In this document: one piece after another, positions 25,477 to 34,604 of the stretch
How positions within the stretch are numbered: position 1 is the stretch's first letter
Layout: each line of letters starts with the position of its first letter
NCBI GenBank assembly: GCA_965212075.1
Contig: OZ243043.1
Location: 1,426,001 to 1,490,000 of the forward strand
Length of the DNA: 64,000 bases
Reading direction: 5' to 3'
From: CBDBUR01 sp965212075
GTDB lineage: Bacteria; Pseudomonadota; Alphaproteobacteria; JAPOUT01; G958296285
Notes under the pieces: model-generated
Databases searched by the model: none
What the model was told of the DNA's origin: nothing
What the model saw: the letters and a program-made list of their open reading frames with translations, nothing else
Made by a program: the position numbers and the translations under genes

Positions 25477-28203
25477 ATGATGCTGATTGACCGCGAACAT
25501 TTTACCCAAAGCCTCAAGAAGACGCAAAGCAATCATGCGGCGCTCATTGATCTTGTCAGAAAAACGCGCGGTGAAGTTTTGGCGGCAGCGCAAAAAAATC
25601 TTGAAGAGAAAAATTTTCACGGCAATCAATGTGCGCGCGCCATCGCAATTTCTCATGATGTTATTTTGTCAGAATTATTTTCTTTCATCACACAAGATGT
25701 TTTTCCCTGCGCTAATCCGACAAAGACGGAAAAGCTCACTTTGCTTGCGACCGGCGGCTATGGCCGCGGCCTGCTCGCGCCTTTTTCTGATATTGATCTT
25801 CTATTTTTGCTGCCTTATAAAGCTACGCCATGGAGCGAGCAGGTCGTTGAATATATGCTCAAAATATTATGGGATGCAGGCCTCAAGATCGGCCATAATG
25901 TCCGCTCGGTTAAAAATACCGCAAGCGCGGCAACATTTGATATGATCGTCTGCACCGCTTTGCTCGATGCACGCCGCCTGAGCGGCGATGAGCCGCTCTA
26001 CGAGTCTTTCCAAAAACAATTTGCTCACGTAAAACGCAAAATCACCGCCAAACGTTTTGTCAAAGCCAAGCTTGAAGAACGCGACCAGCGCCATTTGCAA
26101 GCCGGCCAGTCGCGCTATCTTGTTGAGCCGAACATCAAAAATGGCAAAGGCGGCTTGCGCGATTTGCAAACGCTCTGGTGGCTCGCCAATTTTTGCTACG
26201 GCGCGCAGGCCGGACGCGATCTGTGGCAGCTCGGCCTGTTCACCCGCGCGGAATACCAGCAATTATATAAATGCGAGGCGCTGCTCTGGGAGGTGCGCTG
26301 CCACCTGCACTTTTTATGCGGACAGGCGCAAGAGCGGCTTAATTTTCATTTTCAGCGCGGTCTTGCTGCGCGCATGGGCTATCAAAGCGCATCTCAGCGC
26401 CAGCCTTTGCTCGCTGTTGAGCAATTTATGAAATCTTATTTTCGCGCCGCCAAGCATGCCGGTGATCTGACGCGCATCTTATGCGCCGTTCTTGAAGAGC
26501 GCGAAGCCAAGCCGCGTCCGCGTCTGAGCCGCTTGATCGCCCGCGCGCGCGAATTGTCGCGCGGCAAAAAAAATAATTTTTTTGTTGATCGCGGACGGCT
26601 CAACATAAATCACAAAGAGGTGTTCGGCCAAAACGCAATCAATTTGCTGCGGTTTTTTCATATCGCCGCCGCGCATGATCTGAAATTTCACCCTGAAGCT
26701 TTAAGCCGAGTGCGCCATGCGCTGAAATATATCACGCCGACTCTGCGCCGCGATAAAACCGCCAACCAGCTTTTTTTGGACATTCTCACTTCACGAAAAA
26801 ATCCTGCGCGCATATTGCGCGTGATGAATGAAACAGGATTGCTTGGCCGCTTCATCCCCGATTTTGGCCGCATCGTCGCGCAAATGCAGTTTAATATGTA
26901 TCACCATTATACTGTGGATGAACATTTGATCCATGCGATCGGCCACCTCGCCGAAAGCGAGCAAAAAAGCGCTTCAAAATTAGCCGCGAAAGTTTTCCGC
27001 CAAATTGGCAAACAGCCTCTGGGCCGCGAAATTGTTTATGTCGCTGTGTTCACCCATGACATCGCCAAAGGCCGCAAGGGAGATCATTCGCAAGAAGGCG
27101 CCAAAGTCGCGCGGCAATTGGCTCTGCGCCTCGGCCTTGCCCAGAGCGACGCCGCAACCGCCGAATGGCTGGTTGAAAAACATTTGCTGATGAGCGATGT
27201 CGCGCAAAAGCGCGACCTTGCCGATCCGAAAACAATCAGCGATTTTGTCGCGCAAGTAAAAACCCTTGAGCGATTGAATCTATTATACGCTTTGACCGTC
27301 GTTGATATTCGCGCTGTCGGGCCGGGGGTCTGGAATGATTGGAAAGCGCAATTATTAGATAATCTTTATCAATTGGCTGTCGCCGAATTCGATCGCACAC
27401 ACCGCACACACCACGCGCCCGCGCGCGCGCAGGCCGCGCGCCGCCAGCGGCGCGAAGTCTCCGAGCAGATCGCCGACTGGCCGCAAGCCGCGCGCCGCGA
27501 TTATTTGAAGCTGCACAATGATGCTTATTGGCTCAATGTCGGCATGAACACCCAGCTGCGCCATGCGCGCCTTTGGCAAGAATGGGGCGAGTCAACACCC
27601 TTCGCCTTTTTGGCCGAAGATATCCCCCAGCGCGCGGTCAGCGAGATCACGTTCATCACGCAGGATCATCCGGGTCTTTTTTCGCGGCTGGTCAGCGCGT
27701 TTGAAATTAGCGGCCTTTATGTCATTGATGCGCGGATTTTCACCGCCCGCAACGGGCTGGCTTTTGATACGTTCTGGGTGCAGACGGCTGAACGCAAAGC
27801 CATCTGCGATCAAGCACACATACAGCGCATTCGCGAAACCGCTGTCAAAGTTCTCGCCGGAGCGCTGCTGGTGCCGGACGAAATCAGCAAAAAACAGCTT
27901 TGTGATATGCAGGCCCAGCCTGCTTCGGTTTTTCAAATCAAGCCAAAAATTTCTTTTGACAATCAAGCGTCGGATGAACATACCATCATTGAAGTGGAGG
28001 GCGTTGACCGCGCCGGATTGCTGCACGGGCTCGCACTGCAGATTTTTCGACAAGGGCTGGTTTTATCGTCTGCGCATATCGCCACCTATGGTGAGCGCGT
28101 GGTTGATGTTTTTTATCTCAAAGATTCCACTGGACAAAAAATTACCGCCGCCAATCGGCAAAAAAATATCCGCGCCGCTTTGATGAAAGTGATCGCCATA
28201 TAA
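25477..28203 (+). CDS. glnD: Bifunctional [protein-PII] uridylyltransferase / uridylyl-removing enzyme
   Basis: 908 residues. Senses glutamine and modifies PII signalling proteins. Nucleotidyltransferase motif GGYGRGLLAPFSDIDLLFL starts near residue 93, the uridylyl-removing HD domain has FTHDIAKGRKGDHS (His527, Asp528), and two C-terminal ACT domains begin near 720 and 830 (TFITQDHPGLFSRL and IIEVEGVDRAGLL). A low-complexity His/Arg/Ala patch near 645-660 interrupts the central region. glnB/glnK are not in the window. The murJ ATG overlaps the stop. Confidence 0.97.
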   Translation: MMLIDREHFTQSLKKTQSNHAALIDLVRKTRGEVLAAAQKNLEEKNFHGNQCARAIAISHDVILSELFSFITQDVFPCANPTKTEKLTLLATGGYGRGLLAPFSDIDLLFLLPYKATPWSEQVVEYMLKILWDAGLKIGHNVRSVKNTASAATFDMIVCTALLDARRLSGDEPLYESFQKQFAHVKRKITAKRFVKAKLEERDQRHLQAGQSRYLVEPNIKNGKGGLRDLQTLWWLANFCYGAQAGRDLWQLGLFTRAEYQQLYKCEALLWEVRCHLHFLCGQAQERLNFHFQRGLAARMGYQSASQRQPLLAVEQFMKSYFRAAKHAGDLTRILCAVLEEREAKPRPRLSRLIARARELSRGKKNNFFVDRGRLNINHKEVFGQNAINLLRFFHIAAAHDLKFHPEALSRVRHALKYITPTLRRDKTANQLFLDILTSRKNPARILRVMNETGLLGRFIPDFGRIVAQMQFNMYHHYTVDEHLIHAIGHLAESEQKSASKLAAKVFRQIGKQPLGREIVYVAVFTHDIAKGRKGDHSQEGAKVARQLALRLGLAQSDAATAEWLVEKHLLMSDVAQKRDLADPKTISDFVAQVKTLERLNLLYALTVVDIRAVGPGVWNDWKAQLLDNLYQLAVAEFDRTHRTHHAPARAQAARRQRREVSEQIADWPQAARRDYLKLHNDAYWLNVGMNTQLRHARLWQEWGESTPFAFLAEDIPQRAVSEITFITQDHPGLFSRLVSAFEISGLYVIDARIFTARNGLAFDTFWVQTAERKAICDQAHIQRIRETAVKVLAGALLVPDEISKKQLCDMQAQPASVFQIKPKISFDNQASDEHTIIEVEGVDRAGLLHGLALQIFRQGLVLSSAHIATYGERVVDVFYLKDSTGQKITAANRQKNIRAALMKVIAI

Positions 28204-29735
28204 TGCGTTCATCTCTTTTTCGCTCATCTATAGTGATCGGCTCTGTCACTTTGATTTCGCGCGCGCTGGGCTTTGTGCGCGATGTCTTGCTCGCCGCGAT
28301 CTTGGGCACCGGCGCGCAGGCTGACGCTTTTATTGTTGCGTTTCGTCTTCCCAATCTGTTTCGCCGTTTGTTTGCCGAAGGTGCTTTTGCTGCAGCTTTC
28401 ATTCCTTCTTATATTGCGGGCGAGACCCATCAAGAGAGGAAAATTTTTGCCGGTCGGGTGTTGAGTCTGCTCTCGCTTGCGCTCGTTGTTTTGACCATTC
28501 TGGCTGAAATTTTTATGGAAGAACTCGTCTTTCTGCTCGCGGGAGGTTTTTCATCCGCGCCGGAAAAATTTGCGCTCGCCGTGCTATTTTCACGCATAAT
28601 GTTTCCGTATCTGGTTTTTATGTTTCTGACCGCTCTTTATGGCGCTGTGCTCAATGCTGCTGGCCGTTTTTTGGCATCGTCTGCCGCGCCGGTTTTGCTG
28701 AATCTGATTTTGATCGTCTCTTTGCTCGCTGCATGGCTTCAAGGCGGCCTCGCCGGATTTTGGCTGTCCGTCGGCGTCAGCGTTGCCGGCATCGCGCAGG
28801 CCGTGATGATGTTTTTTGCCGCTAGCCGCGCGCAGCTATTCGTTTGGCCGCGGCGATTTCATTTGAGCCCGCAGATAAAAAACTTTCTTCTTCTTGCCGG
28901 TCCGGCGCTGGCTGCGGGCGGCGTAACGCAGTTAAATATCATCATCGGCACACGCATTGCCTCGTCGCAGCCTGCGGCGGTCGCGCATCTTTATTATGCC
29001 GAGCGGCTCTATCAATTGCCGCTCGCGGTGATCGGCATTGCCATCGGCGTGGCTCTGCTGCCCGATCTCGCGCAAAAAATCAGCGAACATCAAGCCGATG
29101 CCGCGCGCCGCGCTTTGCGCCGCGCTCTGGAAGGCGCAATGATTTTGACCTTGCCCGCCGCTTTGGGTCTGATCGCTGCCGCTACGCCGATCATCGCGGC
29201 TTTATTTGAATATGGCCGCTTCAGCGCCGCTGATACGCAAGCCAGCGCGCTCGTGCTGATCGGATTTGCGTTCGGCCTGCCTGCCTTTGTGCTGCAGCGA
29301 ATTTTGTCGCAGGCTTTCTTCGCGCGCCGCGATACACGACGCCCGTTTCATTATGCACTGGCCGCCATCGCGCTCAATGTTGCCGCCAGCCTTGCGCTTT
29401 TCCCCTATTGGGGTGCGGCGGGCATCGCGCTGGCGACCTCTCTTGCCGCATGGGCGCATAGCGGCTTTTTGTTTCAGTACGCCGCGCGGCAGGATTGGAT
29501 CGGATGGGAAAAAGCGCATTCCAAAAAACTGGCTTTCATTTTTCTTGCTGCTTTATTTATGGGCGCCGTGCTTTTTGTCATACAATCTATTTATGCGCTG
29601 CCCGCCGCAGGGCTGACGCGCATTTCTTATCTGGCAATGCTCGTGATTTTTGGCCTCGCAATTTATGCCATCTCCTGCCATATATTAAAATTGATCAACT
29701 GGTCCGATTTGAAACAGGAATTCCGCCGCTCATGA
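28203..29735 (+). CDS. murJ: Lipid II flippase MurJ
   Basis: 510 residues, polytopic inner-membrane protein of the MATE/MOP superfamily that flips lipid II to the periplasm. N-terminal SRALGFVRDVLLAAILG and RLPNLFRRLFAEGAFAAAFIP are typical MurJ, with the conserved charged residues of TM1-TM2, and about fourteen hydrophobic segments follow. Placed between glnD and trpS with overlaps at both ends. Confidence 0.96.
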   Translation: MRSSLFRSSIVIGSVTLISRALGFVRDVLLAAILGTGAQADAFIVAFRLPNLFRRLFAEGAFAAAFIPSYIAGETHQERKIFAGRVLSLLSLALVVLTILAEIFMEELVFLLAGGFSSAPEKFALAVLFSRIMFPYLVFMFLTALYGAVLNAAGRFLASSAAPVLLNLILIVSLLAAWLQGGLAGFWLSVGVSVAGIAQAVMMFFAASRAQLFVWPRRFHLSPQIKNFLLLAGPALAAGGVTQLNIIIGTRIASSQPAAVAHLYYAERLYQLPLAVIGIAIGVALLPDLAQKISEHQADAARRALRRALEGAMILTLPAALGLIAAATPIIAALFEYGRFSAADTQASALVLIGFAFGLPAFVLQRILSQAFFARRDTRRPFHYALAAIALNVAASLALFPYWGAAGIALATSLAAWAHSGFLFQYAARQDWIGWEKAHSKKLAFIFLAALFMGAVLFVIQSIYALPAAGLTRISYLAMLVIFGLAIYAISCHILKLINWSDLKQEFRRS

Positions 29736-30748
29736 CCGCAGCAAAAAATCTCGTCTATTCTGCCGTTCAGCCCACAGGCGCATTGCATCTGGGAAATTAT
29801 TTTGGCGCGCTGAAAAACTTCGTCGCTCTTCAAGAGGATTATCAATGCATTTTTTGTGTCGCCGATCTGCATGCTCTGACCTTATGGAGCGGGTTTGATG
29901 ATCTCGCCCGCCAGACCAGATTCACCGCTGCGGTTTTTCTCGCCTGCGGCCTTGACCCGAAAAAAAATATCATTTTCAATCAATCGCGCGTTGCCGCTCA
30001 TGCCGAGCTGGCTTGGATTCTGACCTGTGTCGCGCGCTTTGGCTGGCTGAGCCGTCAAACGCAATTTAAGCAAAAATCCGACGCGCAGCGTGAAGAAACA
30101 TCGGCGGGTCTGTTTATGTATCCGGCATTGATGGCAGCGGATATTCTTGCTTATCGCGCAACCCATGTGCCGATCGGCGACGACCAGAAGCAGCATTTGG
30201 AGCTCGCCCGCGACATTGCACATAAATTTAACACCGATCTCGCTTTGCGCGGCGGCGAAGATTTTTTTCCTTTGCCTGAGCCGATCATTCCCAAAGAAAC
30301 CGCGCGGGTCATGTCGCTGCGCGACGGCACAAAAAAAATGTCAAAGTCGGACCTATCCGAAATGACGCGCATCAATCTGACCGATGACAAAGATATAATC
30401 GCCGATAAAATTAAAAAAGCCAAAACCGATCCGGATCATCTTCCGCAAGATGAAAAAGAATTAGCTGCGCGCCCTGAAGCGGCAAACCTTGTCGGCCTCG
30501 CTGCTGCTTTGAGAGATGAAACCATTGCGCAAGCGCTCGCGCGCCTTGGCGGCGCAAACTTTAAGCAGCTCAAAGATGAGCTCACTGAGCTTTTGATCGC
30601 GCTCATATGTCCGATCGGTAAAAAAATAAAAATGTATAGCCAAGATGAGACTCTGATCACGTCAATTTTGAGCCAAGGCGCAGAGCAAGCGCGGCATATC
30701 GCGCAAGAAAATATGGCGCAAATTCGCAAGTTAATTGGACTTTTTTAA
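29732..30748 (+). CDS. trpS: Tryptophanyl-tRNA synthetase
   Basis: 338 residues from the ATG at 29732, which overlaps the murJ stop; the open frame continues upstream but the family N-terminus (LVYSAVQPTGALHLGNYFGA) starts here. Class I synthetase charging tRNA-Trp. The HIGH-type motif is HLGN near 18 and the KMSKS loop is KKMSKSD near 202. Residues CVADLHALTL and LMAADILAYRATHVPIGDDQKQH are typical of TrpRS. Confidence 0.97.
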   Translation: MTAAKNLVYSAVQPTGALHLGNYFGALKNFVALQEDYQCIFCVADLHALTLWSGFDDLARQTRFTAAVFLACGLDPKKNIIFNQSRVAAHAELAWILTCVARFGWLSRQTQFKQKSDAQREETSAGLFMYPALMAADILAYRATHVPIGDDQKQHLELARDIAHKFNTDLALRGGEDFFPLPEPIIPKETARVMSLRDGTKKMSKSDLSEMTRINLTDDKDIIADKIKKAKTDPDHLPQDEKELAARPEAANLVGLAAALRDETIAQALARLGGANFKQLKDELTELLIALICPIGKKIKMYSQDETLITSILSQGAEQARHIAQENMAQIRKLIGLF

Positions 30749-30791
30749 CGCCGACATCTTGTGATAATCTTATGCTCGTCAAGGAGACTAG

Positions 30792-31448
30792 ATGATGCCC
30801 GCTGCCCAAGCCGATAAAAAATCTACGCCAAAAAAATTGGCGTCAAAAAAGAAGCCTGCCAAAAAAACCAGCACGCCCAAAGCCGCGCCTAAAGCTGCGG
30901 CAAAATCCTCTGCAAAAATCTCTTCCGGACCCGCACCGGATAAGTCTTTGAGCAAGTTCGTTGGCCGACCCGCAAGAGATTTTGAAGGCAAATTGCTGGT
31001 CGTTATTGACGAAACATCAGAAGCGCTCACGGCTCTGCGCTTTGCCGGCGTGAGCGCCAAGCGTCTCAAAAGCCGCGTCGTGCTGCTGATGGTGCTGGAG
31101 CCGGCTACCTCGCGCCACTGGCTCGGCGTTGAGAGCATCATGAAAGAGGAAGCCCGCGAAGATGCCATGCAAAAAATGCGCGCGCTCGCCAAAGATATTT
31201 TTGATTATGTTGGCATCACGCCCGACATCGTTATCCGCGAAGGCAAAAAATTTGAGCAATTGGCCGGTCTCGTCGGCGAAGACAGCCATATCACCACGCT
31301 TGTTCTTGGCGTGGCGCATGATAATACGCCGCAGCCTTTGGTTGCCAAATTGCTTTCGGGTGAACTTGAGGCTTTGGGGATTCCGGTCGTGATTGTTCCC
31401 GAAAATATCTCCGATGATATGCTGCGCAAAATCGCTAGAATCATATAA
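30792..31448 (+). CDS. Universal stress protein with a lysine/alanine-rich N-terminal tail
   Basis: 218 residues. The UspA domain begins near residue 55 (LLVVIDETSEALTALRFAGV) and ends with LVLGVAH and IPVVIVPEN; the ATP-binding glycine motif is not obvious. A Usp gene at this position, between trpS and nifU, is common in the class. The first 45 residues are almost entirely Lys, Ala, Pro, Ser and Thr (for example KKLASKKKPAKKTSTPKAAP), like a histone H1-type tail, which suggests nucleic-acid binding. AAGGAG five bases before the ATG fixes the start, so the tail is translated. Confidence 0.88.
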   Translation: MMPAAQADKKSTPKKLASKKKPAKKTSTPKAAPKAAAKSSAKISSGPAPDKSLSKFVGRPARDFEGKLLVVIDETSEALTALRFAGVSAKRLKSRVVLLMVLEPATSRHWLGVESIMKEEAREDAMQKMRALAKDIFDYVGITPDIVIREGKKFEQLAGLVGEDSHITTLVLGVAHDNTPQPLVAKLLSGELEALGIPVVIVPENISDDMLRKIARII

Positions 31449-31458
31449 AGAATCAGGG

Positions 31459-31470
31459 AATTATATAATT
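31459..31470. other. 12-bp perfect AT palindrome in the usp-nifU spacer
   Basis: aattatataatt reads the same on both strands. It lies 11 bases after usp and 30 before nifU. It could be an operator, a promoter element or chance in an AT-rich spacer. Confidence 0.35.
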
Positions 31471-31500
31471 ACCGCGCCGCAAAATGTGATATAAAGAAAT

Positions 31501-32064
31501 ATGTTTATTCAAACCATGGAAACGCCAAATCCAGCGACATTGAAATTTTTGCCCGGCTGCGAAGTGATGCCATCGGGGCAGCTTAAAGATTTCCCAAACC
31601 GCGAAGCCGCGCAAGCCTCGCCTCTGGCGGCGCGGCTGTTTGATGTTGACGGCGTCGCCGCCATTTTCTTTGGCCATGATTTTATTTCTGTCACCAAGCA
31701 GCCCGCCGCCGCATGGCCGCAAATCAAGCCCGACATTCTCGGCGTCATCATGGATCATCTGACTTCCGGCCAAAAAATATTTGAACACCTTCCCGCATCA
31801 GCCCCGCGCCAAAAAGCCAGCGATGACGAAGAGACAGCTTCGCGCATTCGTGAAATTATAGACACGCGCGTCCGCCCTGCTGTCGCGCAGGATGGCGGCG
31901 ATATTGTGTTTGACCGCCTTGAGAAAGGCATCGTCTATCTGCAAATGCGCGGCGCATGTTCCGGATGTCCTTCGTCAACCGTTACGCTGAAACATGGCAT
32001 AGAAAATCTTCTGCGCTATTATGTGCCGGAAATTTCCGGCGTTGAGGCCAGCGAAGATCTTTAG
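31501..32064 (+). CDS. NifU/Nfu family iron-sulfur scaffold protein
   Basis: 187 residues. N-terminal Nfu domain (METPNPATLKFLPG..FFGHDFISVTK) and C-terminal NifU domain with RPAVAQDGGDIVF and the cluster-binding CSGC (Cys153, Cys156). Proteins of this type assemble or carry 4Fe-4S clusters for delivery to target enzymes such as the radical SAM proteins HemW and MiaB also encoded here. Immediately followed by tsaB. Confidence 0.94.
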   Translation: MFIQTMETPNPATLKFLPGCEVMPSGQLKDFPNREAAQASPLAARLFDVDGVAAIFFGHDFISVTKQPAAAWPQIKPDILGVIMDHLTSGQKIFEHLPASAPRQKASDDEETASRIREIIDTRVRPAVAQDGGDIVFDRLEKGIVYLQMRGACSGCPSSTVTLKHGIENLLRYYVPEISGVEASEDL

Positions 32065-32069
32065 ATCAC

Positions 32070-32717
32070 ATGATTCGTCTAGCCATTGATACATCATGTG
32101 CGCCGCCCTCTCTTGCGCTGCAAAAAAAATCTTCTATGTTGCCGCGCTTTTTGAAAAAAGAGCGCGGCGGTGCAGAATATCTCATTTGCGAAATTAAAAA
32201 TTTGATGAGCGAAGCTGATCTCGATTTTTTTGATCTTGATGAAATTTTGGTCGCGCGCGGACCAGGTCGGTTTATGAGTCTGCGCGTCGGATTAGCGGCG
32301 GCGCGCGGTCTTGGTCTTGCGGCCAAGCTTCCGGTCAAAGGCGCATCCACATTTGCGGTATTTGCTGCCGCCGTTCAAGCGCAGGCAAAAGCCGAAAATG
32401 CCGAGGTCATTTTGGCGCTCGCCGCCAGCACGATGGGCCGGATGATATTTCAATTTTTTACAAATGATCTATCGCCATGCAGTCCGATCAAAATTACCCG
32501 CGCGGATGAGTTGAACGCCTTGATGCGCACTCATGCGCAAAATCGCAAAAAAATTCATTTGACAGGCCAAGGTGGCGCTTTTACGGATTTATCTGTTCCA
32601 GAAATGTCCGAGTCCATCAAATTCACGCCGCTCGTCCAGCCGCTCGCCGAGATCATGCTGTCTTTGCCGCCCTCCTCACTCAGTACACCCGCTGAGCCGC
32701 TCTATCCGCCATCTTGA
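32070..32717 (+). CDS. tsaB: tRNA threonylcarbamoyladenosine biosynthesis protein TsaB
   Basis: 215 residues. Partner of TsaD in forming t6A37 on tRNAs that read ANN codons. LAIDTSCAPPSLAL, ILVARGPGRFMSLRVGLAAARGL and GASTFAVF are typical TsaB motifs of the inactive ASKHA fold. In relatives rimI commonly sits between tsaB and fur; here the fur gene follows directly and rimI is absent. Confidence 0.92.
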   Translation: MIRLAIDTSCAPPSLALQKKSSMLPRFLKKERGGAEYLICEIKNLMSEADLDFFDLDEILVARGPGRFMSLRVGLAAARGLGLAAKLPVKGASTFAVFAAAVQAQAKAENAEVILALAASTMGRMIFQFFTNDLSPCSPIKITRADELNALMRTHAQNRKKIHLTGQGGAFTDLSVPEMSESIKFTPLVQPLAEIMLSLPPSSLSTPAEPLYPPS

Positions 32718-32749
32718 GGCATAAAAGATTTTTTTATAAAATAGCTCCC

Positions 32750-32772
32750 CAAAGAACAAAAGAACAAAAGAA
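32750..32772 (+). repeat. Three near-identical 8-bp units just before the fur gene
   Basis: aaagaac, aaaagaac and aaaagaat follow one another from 32750 to 32772, ending four bases before the ATG of the Fur-family gene. They fill the place where a ribosome binding site is expected. Confidence 0.85.
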
Positions 32773-32776
32773 TAAT

Positions 32777-33268
32777 ATGTCATTTTTATCCCGCTCCACG
32801 CAAAAACGAGATTCGCTTGAAGCTCTGTGCATTAAAAAAGGCTTGCGCTTGACCAGCGCGCGCCGCGTCATCGCGCGTGTGCTTGAACGCTCTACCGATC
32901 ATCCCGATGTTCAGGAAATTCATCGCCGCGCCTGCGCGCACAATAAAGATATTTCTTTGGCGACAACCTATCGGACTTTGCGCTTGTTTCATGAGATCGG
33001 CGCGCTCGATCGCCACGCTTTTTCCGCCGACACGATCAAAAACGGCACCAAAAGGCGCTGGCGCTATGAGCCGTGCGATCAGCATGGCCATTATCATCTC
33101 ATTGATGTCAAAAGCGGCAAAGTGATTGAATTTGAAAATACCGAAATGGAGCGCCTGCAGAAAAATATCGCGCGCTCTTTGGGCTACCAGCTTGACAGCC
33201 ATCGCACCGAGCTTTATGGCGTCGCGCTTCGGCATGAAGCAAAACGCAAAAAAAATTCAAAAAAATAG
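32777..33268 (+). CDS. Fur-family metalloregulator (Fur/Mur type)
   Basis: 163 residues from the ATG at 32777; an upstream in-frame ATG at 32714 would overlap tsaB. DNA-binding winged helix LRLTSARRVIARVLER..VQEIHRRACAHNKDISLATTYRTL is clear. The dimerisation and metal-binding part reads CDQHGHYHLIDVKSGKVIEF, where Fur normally has HHDHLI; the conserved Asp of the His-x-Asp-His set is Tyr. In many alphaproteobacteria the Fur gene next to miaB responds to manganese (Mur), with iron sensed by Irr, which is also in this window. Lys-rich C-terminus. Confidence 0.88.
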   Translation: MSFLSRSTQKRDSLEALCIKKGLRLTSARRVIARVLERSTDHPDVQEIHRRACAHNKDISLATTYRTLRLFHEIGALDRHAFSADTIKNGTKRRWRYEPCDQHGHYHLIDVKSGKVIEFENTEMERLQKNIARSLGYQLDSHRTELYGVALRHEAKRKKNSKK

Positions 33269-33284
33269 ATTCAAAAAATACATT

Positions 33285-34604
33285 ATGTCCAAATCTTTTT
33301 ATATCAAAACCTATGGCTGCCAGATGAATGTCTATGATTCTGATGTGCTTAAAGATTCGCTGATCAGCCAAGGCTGGCAGGAAGCCGATATGCCGGAAAA
33401 TGCCGATCTGGCCATTCTCAACACCTGCCATATTCGTGAAAAGGCCGCTGAAAAAGTTTATTCCGAAGTCGGACGGCTCAGAAAAATCAAGCTCACGCGC
33501 AGCAAAATGCAAATCGCTGTTGCCGGATGTGTCGCGCAGGCTGAAGGCCAAGAAATGATCGCGCGCGCGCCTGCGATTGATTTTGTTGTCGGACCGCAAG
33601 CTTTTCATCTTCTGCCTGAAATGATCTCTCATGCTGAAGCGGAAAGTCAAAAAAAATCTTCAATCGCAACAGAATTTTTAACCCATCAAAAATTTGCACA
33701 TCTCGCGCTGGGCATGAAGCGGCAAAGTTCGGTTTCAGCTTTTTTAACCATTCAGGAAGGCTGCGATAAGTTTTGCAGTTTTTGTGTCGTGCCTTATACG
33801 CGCGGCCAAGAGGTTTCACGCGCTGTCGCTGATATTGTTCAAGAAGCCGAAAAACTGGCTGCTGGCGGCGCGCGTGAAATTATTTTATTGGGGCAGAATG
33901 TCAATGCGTTCAAATATCGCGCGCCGGATGGAAAAATTTGGAAGCTCGCCGATTTATTGAGCCGCCTTGCAGCTTTGCCGACGCTTCATCGCCTGCGCTA
34001 TACAACCAGCCATCCGAAAGATATGGACGAAGCGTTAATTCAAGCTCATCGCGATAATCCAAAATTGATGCCTTTCATTCATCTACCGGTGCAATCCGGC
34101 AGCGATCGCATTTTGAAAAAAATGAACCGCCGCCATGACATCACCCATTATCGTGAAATCATTGCCGCTCTGCGCGCAGCGCGCGCCGACATCGCTTTGT
34201 CTTCCGATTTCATCACCGGCTTTCCGGGGGAGACAGATGAAGATTTTGCCGCAACCCTTGATCTGGTCAGGCAGACGGGTTTTGCGCAAGCCTATAGCTT
34301 CAAATATAGTCCGCGTCCGGGAACGCCCGCCGCGCGCGCGCAGCAAATCGCCGAGCCGATCAAGCGCGCGCGTCTGGCAGAACTGCGCGCTTTGCTCGAC
34401 CAGCAGCAAATGGCGTTTCATCAAAGCCTCGTCGGGTGCCAGCTCGATATTTTGATGGAAAGGCCGAATATGGGCAAAAGTCCTTATGGGCAGTCTGTCC
34501 ATATCAAAGAGATGCATAATAAAGGCGAACAGGATAAAGGAGAGATTATGTCCGTGAAGATCATCGCGGCAGCGCCCCATCATCTGACGGGCATCGCTGC
34601 ATGA
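33285..34604 (+). CDS. miaB: tRNA-2-methylthio-N6-dimethylallyladenosine synthase
   Basis: 439 residues from the ATG at 33285; the open frame extends upstream through fur but YIKTYGCQMNVYDSD is the family N-terminus. Methylthiolates i6A37 in tRNA. First cluster ligands Cys12, Cys48 and Cys82; radical SAM cysteines Cys160, Cys164 and Cys167 in CDKFCSFCVVPYTRG; C-terminal TRAM domain follows. NKGEQDKGE near residue 415 is another 15-bp-period repeat (34519-34548). Overlaps phoH by four bases. The partner gene miaA is not in the window. Confidence 0.96.
   Translation: MSKSFYIKTYGCQMNVYDSDVLKDSLISQGWQEADMPENADLAILNTCHIREKAAEKVYSEVGRLRKIKLTRSKMQIAVAGCVAQAEGQEMIARAPAIDFVVGPQAFHLLPEMISHAEAESQKKSSIATEFLTHQKFAHLALGMKRQSSVSAFLTIQEGCDKFCSFCVVPYTRGQEVSRAVADIVQEAEKLAAGGAREIILLGQNVNAFKYRAPDGKIWKLADLLSRLAALPTLHRLRYTTSHPKDMDEALIQAHRDNPKLMPFIHLPVQSGSDRILKKMNRRHDITHYREIIAALRAARADIALSSDFITGFPGETDEDFAATLDLVRQTGFAQAYSFKYSPRPGTPAARAQQIAEPIKRARLAELRALLDQQQMAFHQSLVGCQLDILMERPNMGKSPYGQSVHIKEMHNKGEQDKGEIMSVKIIAAAPHHLTGIAA

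Noticed and set aside
27418..27470. Alternating GCGCGC tracts as Z-DNA or special signal
   Set aside because: Such tracts occur throughout coding regions here because of Arg and Ala codon choice (CGC, GCG), so no specific function is indicated.
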